The notes beneath the pieces were generated by a model. The model worked only from the letters and a program-made list of their open reading frames with translations. It ran no database searches and was not told where the DNA came from. A program made the translations under genes and the position numbers. This document shows positions 35,086 to 42,320 of a stretch of 64,000 bases of DNA, in pieces. The stretch is from JAOXRU01 sp965247735 (GTDB taxonomy: Bacteria; Bacteroidota; Bacteroidia; Flavobacteriales; Flavobacteriaceae), in assembly GCA_965247735.1 (NCBI GenBank), contig CBDFHN010000002.1, positions 3,472,001-3,536,000 on the forward strand, read 5' to 3'. How positions within the stretch are numbered: position 1 is the first letter of the stretch; every line of letters begins with the position of its first letter.

Positions 35086-35805
35086 ATGACAAACATTGAA
35101 AACCACCTAAAACAATTGCGTTTAATAGGGATGTCCCATCGCTGGGAAGCCCTTATGGAAACTAGACAACATCATGAACTATCGCTAAGTGAAGGCCTAG
35201 AGATATTGCTACAAAGCGAAGAAGAAGATCGTGCCAATAGACGTTTTGAACGTTTAAAAAGAACAGCCAAGTTCAGATATAGTGCCACTGTAGAAGAACT
35301 GAGCTATGGCGCTAGTAGAGGGCTTAATAAATCTCAGATCACAGAACTGGCCACTGGACAATATCTTACAAAAGGAGAGTCTATACTTATTACAGGAGCC
35401 ACAGGATGTGGCAAAAGTTTTATTGCCTCTGCACTAGGACATAGAGCCTGCGCACAGAGCACCAAAGTACTCTATTTTAATACTCAGAAATTACTGATAA
35501 AAACCAAAATGGCAAGACTAGACGGGAGTATCTTTAAGCTCTTTGAACGTATTGCTAAAGCTGGATTATTAATATTAGATGATTTTGGACTCACCCATCT
35601 AGACAAAAAACAACAAATGGATCTTATGGAAATTATTGAAGATAGACATGGAAAGTACTCCACTATTATTGCCAGTCAGCTCCCTGTAAAAAGCTGGTAC
35701 GAAATCATTGGGGAAGCTACAATAGCCGATGCAATTTTAGATCGATTGGTGCATTCATCACATCGTATAGAACTCAAAGGAAATAGTCTTAGAAAAAAAC
35801 TGTAA
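35086..35805 (+). CDS. istB: IS21-family helper ATPase IstB
   Basis: A 239-residue AAA+ ATPase of the DnaC-like group. Walker A is TGATGCGKS near residues 104-112, Walker B is LLILDDFGLT, and the sensor region includes TIIASQLPVKSW. IstB proteins assist target capture and transposition by IstA. The upstream istA gene ends 26 bp before, so the two are translated from one transcript. Full length and apparently intact. Confidence 0.93.
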   Translation: MTNIENHLKQLRLIGMSHRWEALMETRQHHELSLSEGLEILLQSEEEDRANRRFERLKRTAKFRYSATVEELSYGASRGLNKSQITELATGQYLTKGESILITGATGCGKSFIASALGHRACAQSTKVLYFNTQKLLIKTKMARLDGSIFKLFERIAKAGLLILDDFGLTHLDKKQQMDLMEIIEDRHGKYSTIIASQLPVKSWYEIIGEATIADAILDRLVHSSHRIELKGNSLRKKL

Positions 35806-35900
35806 TTTTGTCATGACTTATCTTTTTAATACCAAATCAGTAGAGGGGTCAGTATGACCAGAATGGGGGGTCAGTATCTATAGAATATCCATTATAAGAG

Positions 35901-36612
35901 CTAATGAAGGCTTTTAAAAGGTAAATAGCATCTTTTAGCCTTATCTTTAACCCATTTACCCCACAAATAGACACAAGTCTTCTAAGGTTATAGCATATCA
36001 TCATTAGGTTTACTTCTGAGAGTACATTTTGTTTGCCTTTCATTAGTGTAAAAGTAAATCCCCATTGCCTTTTTAATGTACCAAATTGATGCTCTGTAAT
36101 TCCTCTATTTTAGTATTGATGTACTCAATATGTCTTTGAATCTTCTTTTGGTTAAAGTTATTTTTCAATGCATTCTGGGCTCTTATTTTAAAAGAATCAA
36201 TGGCAATGGTGTCTCCAGATATTAAATCCCAATCTTTAAGTAAACTCACAAAAAAGCGAAACGTTTTTTTAAAAGCCTTTGCATTATCTTTTCTGAAATA
36301 GGCAATGGTTCTAGCAGATGGGTGAAGTCCTTTAATTAGCCAAATAACTTCCATATTAACTTTGGTAGCATGGGCTAGTTTTCTAGAAGATCTCAACTGA
36401 TTTTTGTAACCATAAAGATATAATTTAAGTAAATCAGAAGAATGAAAAGCAGGTCTGCCTTCCGATTGTAAAACATCATTAAACCCTAATTCATTTAAAG
36501 GAAGAATACTCACAAAAAGATCAACTATTCTAGCCCAAGAATCCTTGCTCACATAAGAATCAAAGTTCATCATTATAAACTGAGATCTATCAAAACCTTT
36601 TATAAAACCCAT
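35901..36612 (-). pseudogene. IS1182-family transposase, dead (copy B)
   Basis: The N-terminal 174 codons are open (start at 36612), including the segment EVIWLIKGLHPSARTIAYF that is broken by a stop in copy A, and the first catalytic Asp (TIAIDSFKIRAQN). Then comes the same internal deletion and frame change as in copy A near 36100. The C-terminal part (CYNLRRLVSICGVNGLKIR) is cut by the IS21 element. The second catalytic Asp region is missing. Confidence 0.78.
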
Positions 36613-36702
36613 ATCATAATAGTGTTTGATTATACACTATAAGTTACAAAATAAGAAGGACTTATGGAAGTATTTGATAAAGAGTTTTTGCGCAGTCTGA
36701 CG

Positions 36703-36821
36703 TGTTTGTATAAGATTTTTTGCGTGTTTAAGCACCTAATTTAGTAAATACAAGCCAACTAGAAAATCCGCGAGGATTTTCGTGAGTAGGCGAGTACAAG
36801 CAATTAATTTTGTACGGTGTT
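36703..36821. repeat. attC-like inter-cassette site 10 (body, split by copy B)
   Basis: The site starts with AAC at 33052-33054 and resumes here after the nested elements, ending GTT at 36819-36821. A local hairpin AAAATCC-GCGA-GGATTTT (36763-36780) lies near its centre. Its outer arm GTTACCTTT (36819-36827) pairs perfectly with AAAGGTAAC at 39294-39302. Confidence 0.7.
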
Positions 36822-36836
36822 ACCTTTTCGTTGTTT

Positions 36837-38360
36837 TTAATTTATCACTTTGTTAAATGTTAGTCCTTTCCAAGTTGCTTTTTCCACCATACTTTCGGTT
36901 ATTCCAAATTGGACTACTGAACCATTTCCTCCCATATCGACTCTAACAGCATTTGTTCTGTGTGGGGTTACTGTATTAGATATAAGGTTTCCAATTGTAA
37001 TGACCAATTTATTTTCTTTAACTTCTTCCACTAGTAACGTACCAAATAAATCACTTTTGTAAGTACCTATATAGGAAGAGAAAGGCAATTCAAGCTTCCA
37101 GGTTCTTTTTGCGTTTTTAATCATATATTCAGTATCTGCTTTTCTTTTTTTAGTGTACTCTTCGTGATACTCTTTTAGTTTTTCTTTATAGTGAGTATTT
37201 AGGTTTTCTCGTTTAGAGAAATAATCAAATACATACGCACTAAGGAGCATATTAAGATCATAACTAATTGCTCCTTCATTTGCCATTATAACAACACCTA
37301 CTCCGGTTTCTCGCACGAATGAGAATTGAGGATGCATGCCTGTAAAACTTCCAAAATGATGCACTAGTGTATCTCCTAAAGGAGTCGTCGCGATGTTCCA
37401 ACCGTAACCATAACCGAATCGTTTAAGGTCGTACCACATTCTATTTTGCACCACTTGTTTTAACTGACTTTTCTTAATTAAACTTGCATCAATTATTTGT
37501 TCTCCATCGATTTTACCATTGTTTAATTCTACAATCATTAATCTTGACATATCTTCAGCAGTTGATAGTATACCCCCAGCGGCATGCATTGTATTATCCT
37601 TTTTTTCTAAAAAAAGACGGACTAATTTATTTTCATCATTATTCTGTGTATGCGGTTTTGCAATTTCCAAACCTTGCTCAATAGCCGTAGACATTCGGGT
37701 ACTCGTGTGCTTCATTTTTAAGGGTTGCAATACTTCTTGCGCAACCAACGATTTCCAATCAGCTCCCAATTCTCTTTCCATAATCATTCCTAAGATATTG
37801 TATCCTAGATTGGTGTATTCAAATTCACCAAAGGGAGCATTGATATTTACTACGGTGAATTGCGCGAGTTCAGCAAGTAGTTTTTCCCTGTCGTGAAAAC
37901 CTGTATAGGCGGATACAATTCCTATTGGGTTATTTTCTATTCCAGAGGTATGTACCATTAAATGCGGAATGGTGATGCTGTCCGCTTTAAGTTTTGGGTC
38001 AAAGTCAATCTCTGGAAAGAATTCAGCAAGTGACTTGTCAAAGTCAAGTTTTCCTTTAGCTTCAAGACGTAAGGTTGCCATTGCAGTAAAAGATTTGGTG
38101 ATTGAAGCGATGTAAAAAAGGGTATTCTTACTAACTTTTATGTTTTTATCTACATCAGCCATTCCGAGGTATTTCTCAAATATGATACGGTCGTCTTTTA
38201 CGACCGATATAGCCATTCCATATTTTGTTCCAAATTCGTTTGTAGCTAATTCTATGAAATTAGTATAGGCTTTATTGAACTCAGAATAGTTGGGTTTCTC
38301 TGTTTTTGTGCAAGAAGAGAATAAGATGGTAGATAAAAATAGTGTTATTATTGTTTTCAT
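36837..38360 (-). CDS. Beta-lactamase-like serine hydrolase, lipoprotein
   Basis: A 507-residue lipoprotein (MKTIITLFLSTILFSSC, lipobox Cys near 17). The catalytic domain has S-x-x-K as ASITKSFT near residue 88, Y-x-N as EYTNLGYN near 182, and the third motif HHFGSFTG near 337. A C-terminal extension of about 110 residues (YIGTYKSDLFGTLLVEEVKE) is a small beta-domain seen in many such esterases. Anchored in the envelope, it probably hydrolyses esters or peptides. The AraC gene upstream on the same strand may regulate it. Confidence 0.85.
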   Translation of the reverse strand: MKTIITLFLSTILFSSCTKTEKPNYSEFNKAYTNFIELATNEFGTKYGMAISVVKDDRIIFEKYLGMADVDKNIKVSKNTLFYIASITKSFTAMATLRLEAKGKLDFDKSLAEFFPEIDFDPKLKADSITIPHLMVHTSGIENNPIGIVSAYTGFHDREKLLAELAQFTVVNINAPFGEFEYTNLGYNILGMIMERELGADWKSLVAQEVLQPLKMKHTSTRMSTAIEQGLEIAKPHTQNNDENKLVRLFLEKKDNTMHAAGGILSTAEDMSRLMIVELNNGKIDGEQIIDASLIKKSQLKQVVQNRMWYDLKRFGYGYGWNIATTPLGDTLVHHFGSFTGMHPQFSFVRETGVGVVIMANEGAISYDLNMLLSAYVFDYFSKRENLNTHYKEKLKEYHEEYTKKRKADTEYMIKNAKRTWKLELPFSSYIGTYKSDLFGTLLVEEVKENKLVITIGNLISNTVTPHRTNAVRVDMGGNGSVVQFGITESMVEKATWKGLTFNKVIN

Positions 38361-38434
38361 AAATGTTTGTTTGTAATAAATATTTTAATTGGGATACAAA
38401 AGTATATTTTTAAAATTTTTAAAACTTGAACAAA

Positions 38435-39193
38435 TTAAACATTTAACAAAGTAGATATTTTTTTTGGAGATAAATTGGTTGATTTTTTACAAGTTCTTGA
38501 AAAGTGACTATGGTCAGCATATCCCGTAGAATAAGCGATTTCGGTAAGATTATTGCTGTTTGTAATCATTTCGGAAACAGCAAAATGCAAACGTAATTGT
38601 TGCTGATAGGCTTTGATATCAATGTTATAAAACGCTTTAAAGGTTCTGCCCAAATGTACAGGGTGCATATGTACTTCTTTTGCAAGTTGGGAGATTTGTA
38701 AAGGTTCTAAGAATTGAGTATCAATAAGTTTTCGGATGTGTTTTATTTTATCGGGAATGCTTTTTTGAATTTGCCTTTTGTTTGTTATGACAGTAATATT
38801 GGCTTTAAGTTCATCAAGGCTCTCTTTTTTGTTTTTGCTTTGAATGACTTTTAAAAAACACTTTAACAACATGTTTTGTTGAATGATTTCCCAATTATTA
38901 AAGTCAAAATTATAGTAGTCCCAATCATATATTTTTAAGGATAAAAGTGTGCAGTTTTCAGTAAATTCATCCCCGTGGATTAATGCAGCAGGCTTGATTA
39001 ATACACTTCCTGGCTTTACAACTCTAGTTCCAGTATTGGTGTGTTCGATAAGGTTTCCTGCGAGCAATAAACTAACAGTTAGATATTCGTGGTCATGAGG
39101 AAGCAAGTCGCTTTCTACTTTTTTATAACTCCGACGGCTGATTTTTATTGAACTGTCTTTGAAATAGGTAAAGTCTTGGGAGGTTTGTTTCAT
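38435..39193 (-). CDS. AraC-family transcriptional regulator in cassette-like block
   Basis: A 252-residue regulator with a cupin-like sensor in the first half (DHEYLTVSLLLAGNLIEHTNTGTRVVKPGSVLIKP) and the AraC double helix-turn-helix at the end (QLAKEVHMHPVHLGRTFKAFYNI and EIAYSTGYADHSHFSRTCKKSTNLSP). It shares a two-gene block with the serine hydrolase (74-bp gap, same strand), bracketed by GTTACCTTT and AAAGGTAAC. The start lies about 100 bp inside the boundary, leaving room for its own promoter. Confidence 0.86.
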   Translation of the reverse strand: MKQTSQDFTYFKDSSIKISRRSYKKVESDLLPHDHEYLTVSLLLAGNLIEHTNTGTRVVKPGSVLIKPAALIHGDEFTENCTLLSLKIYDWDYYNFDFNNWEIIQQNMLLKCFLKVIQSKNKKESLDELKANITVITNKRQIQKSIPDKIKHIRKLIDTQFLEPLQISQLAKEVHMHPVHLGRTFKAFYNIDIKAYQQQLRLHFAVSEMITNSNNLTEIAYSTGYADHSHFSRTCKKSTNLSPKKISTLLNV

Positions 39194-39299
39194 AAAATAT
39201 AAGGGAGATATTTTTTTACTGCTTTTGATGTTATAGTATAATAAATCGATTTATTGTGTTCAATTATTGAATTTTCAATTTTTATTAATAATGAAAGGT

Positions 39300-39485
39300 A
39301 ACGTCCAGTATAAGAATAGTAAGGGATTAAAATGTACTTACTTTTCGGTTTAGGACTTAGCCAAATTTACAATTTTCGTTTTAACTTTTTGTATTTAAAT
39401 CGTCAAATTGTAAATTTGGCGGACTTTGTAAATATGCCTAAACTTTGGGTTTGACACTTAACCCTTATTATTTTTATACATTGTT
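39300..39485. repeat. attC-like inter-cassette site 11
   Basis: A 186-bp element, near-copy of site 6. GCCAAATTTACAATTT (39360-39375) and AAATTGTAAATTTGGC (39405-39420) are perfectly complementary over 16 bp. The outer arms AACGTCCAGTATAAGAATA and TATTTTTATACATTGTT are complementary with some mismatches. Confidence 0.84.
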
Positions 39486-39894
39486 ACCTGCTGGCTTTAT
39501 TCAGTTTATTTTCGTTTATCTTTCCGATACAATATTTTCCAATTTGTATTAAAATCAGAACGATAGCAACAACTGCTGAAAACCAAGCAGTATTATATAC
39601 TCCGTAATAAAATTGGTTGATTGGTATAAAACTCGAGAATACCGTTCCTAAAATAATTAATATTAAAAATGTTCGGATTGCTGTTTTAAGCAAACTTGGT
39701 TTAATAAGCATTTCATAAAATCCGATTATAAAAACAAATAAAAATAGCGAGTCGTATGTTAAATTCAGACAAATTAGAGAATCAAGGTCAGGGTTTGCTT
39801 TTTTCCATTCTTGAAGTTTATAATATTCTTTAAAAGATAGTATCAATTGAACAATTATTACAATTACCGAAAAAAGAGGTTTATAAAATTTCAT
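39484..39894 (-). CDS. Hypothetical membrane protein (four-helix)
   Basis: With the start at 39894 the protein has 136 residues and four hydrophobic helices (FSVIVIIVQLILSF, LFLFVFIIGFYEML, IRTFLILIILGTVFSSF, FSAVVAIVLILIQIG). I choose this ATG because it overlaps the stop of the preceding gene as ATGA, a common sign of translational coupling; an upstream ATG at 39918 is possible. The family is unknown to me. The stop codon TAA is formed inside the boundary arm GTTACCTGC of site 11. Confidence 0.6.
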   Translation of the reverse strand: MKFYKPLFSVIVIIVQLILSFKEYYKLQEWKKANPDLDSLICLNLTYDSLFLFVFIIGFYEMLIKPSLLKTAIRTFLILIILGTVFSSFIPINQFYYGVYNTAWFSAVVAIVLILIQIGKYCIGKINENKLNKASR

Positions 39895-40241
39895 TTGTTT
39901 GAGTTGTGTTGCTTCCAATTATCTACTCGTTCAAATATTCTGTTTCCAATTTCCAATCCGTTCAATCCAACCAAATCATCCCAGTCACAAGTCGGTGCAA
40001 ACCAAATCCATAATTCAGATAAGTCTGTACGATTGCCATATTCAATATCATCAATATAATCAACAAGATGTGAGTGAAAATCTTGGGCAGAGTCAAATCT
40101 GTTTGAATATCCATCTTTAAATTCCGCTAAAATTTTCTCAGCTTTATGCAAGTCCTCGATAAGTTCAACAAACTCCCATTTTTTCCAATATTCCACTTTT
40201 GAAAGTTTTTTAGGTTTGTTCTTTAAAAAGCGGTTTATCAT
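39891..40241 (-). CDS. Hypothetical protein
   Basis: I take the start at 40241 (MINRFLKNKPKKLSKVEYW), giving about 116 residues. The frame is open further upstream to 40346, but that part would read through the boundary arm and hairpin of site 12. The protein is soluble and acidic, with WIWFAPTCDWDDLVG and an Asp/Glu-rich centre (FHSHLVDYIDDIEYGN). It resembles the small, often immunity-type proteins of such regions, but no family is assigned. It is coupled to the membrane protein gene by a 4-bp overlap. Confidence 0.55.
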   Translation of the reverse strand: MINRFLKNKPKKLSKVEYWKKWEFVELIEDLHKAEKILAEFKDGYSNRFDSAQDFHSHLVDYIDDIEYGNRTDLSELWIWFAPTCDWDDLVGLNGLEIGNRIFERVDNWKQHNSNK

Positions 40242-40265
40242 TTTCAGTGCGATGTTTTTTAGCTT

Positions 40266-40305
40266 GCAGGTACTATTGGATAAACGCAGTTTATTGCGTT
40301 TGTTT
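40266..40305. repeat. attC-like inter-cassette site 12 (truncated right edge)
   Basis: GCAGGTAC (40266-40273) pairs with TACCTGC of site 11 (39485-39491). It is followed by a perfect hairpin AAACGCA-N6-TGCGTTT (40282-40301). No right end is recognisable, so this is taken as the edge of the array. Confidence 0.45.
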
Positions 40306-40346
40306 CTACTATAGCGTATTCCAAATATAAAAAACAATACAGACAA

Positions 40347-40868
40347 TAAACTTTTAATTAAAAAAACATGCTGAAAAACTACTAAATGGAGTATCTAAAA
40401 AAACCTGCACTAACAACAATACAAATTACTGGGGCAATATTGTAAGTTACCTTGCCAATAATACAAGTTGCTGGAGCGATAATTTGAATTGCCTTGCCAA
40501 TAATTTGAGTTGCTGGAATGATAATAGGAGTTGCCTTGCCAATAATATCAGTTGCTGAAGCAATAATAGAACTATCTATTAGAAAAAAAATATCAGTATT
40601 ACAAAGGCAATCATGCTATCAAGGCTTTTCCAACTCTTTATCTATAACAGAATAGTTATCTCCAAAAAACTTTCACATTTTTTAGTTGATTTACCCTTCT
40701 ATTTAATAACCGTAATACATTCAGCCTCTATTTGTTTAAAAAGACTCATTCAATTTTTTGATATTAGCTTATAACCTTAGGTATTATTGTTGGCATTTTT
40801 CATCATTTTATTAATTATTGTTAATGCTATAATAATGATTAGCACAAGAATTAAATGGGAATAAACTT
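40347..40868. other. Gene-free region right of the array
   Basis: This 522-bp stretch contains the 21-bp tandem repeat at 40424-40570 and otherwise A/T-rich sequence with no supportable gene. TTTTTAGTTGATTTACCC and CCGTAATACATTCAGCCTCTATTTG (40672-40735) look like the 3' part of the monooxygenase gene at 41953 in the same orientation (ACAACCGCAATGCATTCTG), possibly a remnant of a paralogue. Confidence 0.35.
40424..40570. repeat. 21-bp tandem repeat, seven units
   Basis: Units start at 40424, 40445, 40466, 40487, 40508, 40529 and 40550. Each begins A(A/G)TT(A/G)C and has ATAAT or ATATT near its end. Odd units carry CTGGAGC-like centres and even units CTTGCCA, so the true period is 42 bp. No start codon accompanies the one frame that stays open on the minus strand. 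Confidence 0.85.
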
Positions 40869-41780
40869 TTAATCTGTCTTAAGATTTAAATACAATTGAC
40901 GCCTAAAACCACCTTCATTAAAAAGAGCTCTCATTCTTTCTTTTTGTCCTAGTGTAAACATCGTCATGGCATCATCAGCTACATAATCCATAAAATTCAT
41001 AAACATATCGTTGCTGCCACAAGAAGCTTGCGGATGTGTTGGGTGTCCAGAATAGGATTCATATTGTGTAGGTGTGTCATCTACTTCGTCCGAAGTATCA
41101 CAATTTTTTTGGCCTGCATAAATATGTATTAAGTTTAACCAATGCCCAATTTCGTGCGTAGCAGTTCTTCCTTTATTATTATAGGCAATTAATGGTTCTA
41201 TAGTTCCAAATACCCTTGGATCCATAACAACACCATCTATTCTAGCATCAGACCCTGGCGGATTGGCATAACCTGGTAAACCCAAATCGCCAGAATGATT
41301 AGAAGAGTCAGCAATCCAAATATTTAAATACTTATCATTTGGCCAAGCATCTTGTCCTCCTTCATCGGTAAAATACAGTTTCCGTTCCTCAATAGCTTCA
41401 CCATGATCTTGTCCATCACCAGCAATTACCGTACTTTCTGTTCTAATAATCCCCGTGGTTGCATTGCCATCGGGATCTACTGTTGCCAGTTTAAATTCGA
41501 TACCAATATCAGCAACCAAATCTATAAACTCATCAGGCGTATTTACATGATCGGGATTCAACTTCCTAAAATCTTCATTTAAAACAACTATTTGAGATTG
41601 TATTTTTGCATCACTAATTTCAAACGGCTCTGGAGTGTAATTAATAACATGAACTACAATTGGAATAGTAATCACCTCATTTGAAGGCACTGTTGGAGCT
41701 TCCTTAGATGGGGTATCGTCACTAGTAGAGCAGGATATTGCTAAGATAAATACAAGAAGTATTGCTAAATTTTTATTCAT
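40869..41780 (-). CDS. M43-family zinc metalloprotease (pappalysin-like) lipoprotein
   Basis: A 303-residue lipoprotein (ILAISCSTSDD, lipobox Cys near 17). The zinc site HEIGHWLNLIH near residues 208-218 fits H-E-x-x-H-x5-H, and the Met-turn lies in FMNFMDYVADDAMTMFT about 50 residues later. PYANPPGSDARIDGVVMDP is typical of cytophagalysin/ulilysin-type proteases. These are secreted or surface endopeptidases, some autoactivated. The gene stands alone with long gaps on both sides. Confidence 0.9.
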   Translation of the reverse strand: MNKNLAILLVFILAISCSTSDDTPSKEAPTVPSNEVITIPIVVHVINYTPEPFEISDAKIQSQIVVLNEDFRKLNPDHVNTPDEFIDLVADIGIEFKLATVDPDGNATTGIIRTESTVIAGDGQDHGEAIEERKLYFTDEGGQDAWPNDKYLNIWIADSSNHSGDLGLPGYANPPGSDARIDGVVMDPRVFGTIEPLIAYNNKGRTATHEIGHWLNLIHIYAGQKNCDTSDEVDDTPTQYESYSGHPTHPQASCGSNDMFMNFMDYVADDAMTMFTLGQKERMRALFNEGGFRRQLYLNLKTD

Positions 41781-41952
41781 GGGGTTGTTGTTTTATGTAT
41801 TCTTCAGGATGTAATGTATTTATACAGGTTTAGCAACCAAAAAAGTAACTACTAGATTAATTGTTTTCTTATAAGATACAAAATAACTTAAATGGTTGCG
41901 CTAACAGTGTTGTCTAATTTCTGTTAATTACTGGATTGTTGTTTTTTAATAA

Positions 41953-42291
41953 TTACAAGCCTTTATAAAACTTATAAATTTTAGGGTTCAAACCACTTGT
42001 TGCTTCTAGTAATGCCTCAGAAGGGTCTCCATAGATTTCTAAATCGAAAGAGGCAATCTCAATAAGTTTACTAGGCAAACTGCCTAGGTTTTTTAAATGG
42101 GTAAGCATGCCATTAGAATTTTCAAATGCTTCTTCTACCACACATAGATTATCGCTAAAAAACCAATCGTACTTATGAGTCGATTGGTCTTTTTCTTTAA
42201 CAACCGCAATGCATTCTGTTGCTATTTGCTTAAAAAGATCTACTTTGTTTTCTTCAATTTTAAAAATTGCTTTTGCTCTTATCTTTGTCAT
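41953..42291 (-). CDS. ABM-family (quinol monooxygenase-like) protein
   Basis: With the start at 42291 (MTKIRAKAIFKI) the protein has 112 residues; an upstream in-frame ATG at 42315 is less likely because it nearly touches the previous gene. The fold is the dimeric ferredoxin-like ABM domain (FKIEENKVDLFKQIATECIAVVKEKD, FFSDNLCVVEEAFENSNGMLTHLKN). Relatives are YgiN-type quinol monooxygenases or small oxygenases. It is the last gene of an operon with a reductase and a Crp regulator, so a redox-linked role is plausible. Confidence 0.75.
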   Translation of the reverse strand: MTKIRAKAIFKIEENKVDLFKQIATECIAVVKEKDQSTHKYDWFFSDNLCVVEEAFENSNGMLTHLKNLGSLPSKLIEIASFDLEIYGDPSEALLEATSGLNPKIYKFYKGL

Positions 42292-42320
42292 TTTTTTACT
42301 TTTAATTGTTGGCATCTGTA

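Larger units (their letters stand above)
33199..35891 (+). mobile_element. Complete IS21-family insertion sequence
   Basis: A 2693-bp element with ends TGGATA...TATCCA and a 6-bp target duplication TTATAA (33193-33198 and 35892-35897). Joining the flanks restores the sequence seen in copy A of the host element. It encodes both IS21 proteins in the usual order, and both frames are intact, so it may still be active. Confidence 0.93.
33055..36702 (-). mobile_element. IS1182-like element (copy B), split by an IS21-family element
   Basis: The left part, 33055-33192, and right part, 35898-36702, together match copy A from end to end; the IS21-family element and its target duplication lie between. 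The left end GGGAGTCTGCGCACAAACTC follows CACAAC and the right end GAGTTTTTGCGCAGTCTGACG is identical to copy A. It sits at the same position in site 10 as copy A does in site 9. Confidence 0.75.

Noticed and set aside
20885..40305. A classical integron with integrase and attI
   Set aside because: No tyrosine recombinase gene is present in the window and the flanking bases only sometimes fit GTTRRRY. I therefore call the sites attC-like only.
40389..40640. Minus-strand open frame encoding a heptad-like peptide (IIGKATP type repeats)
   Set aside because: No start codon is available in frame and upstream is a stop; the open frame follows from the 21-bp period, which is a multiple of three.
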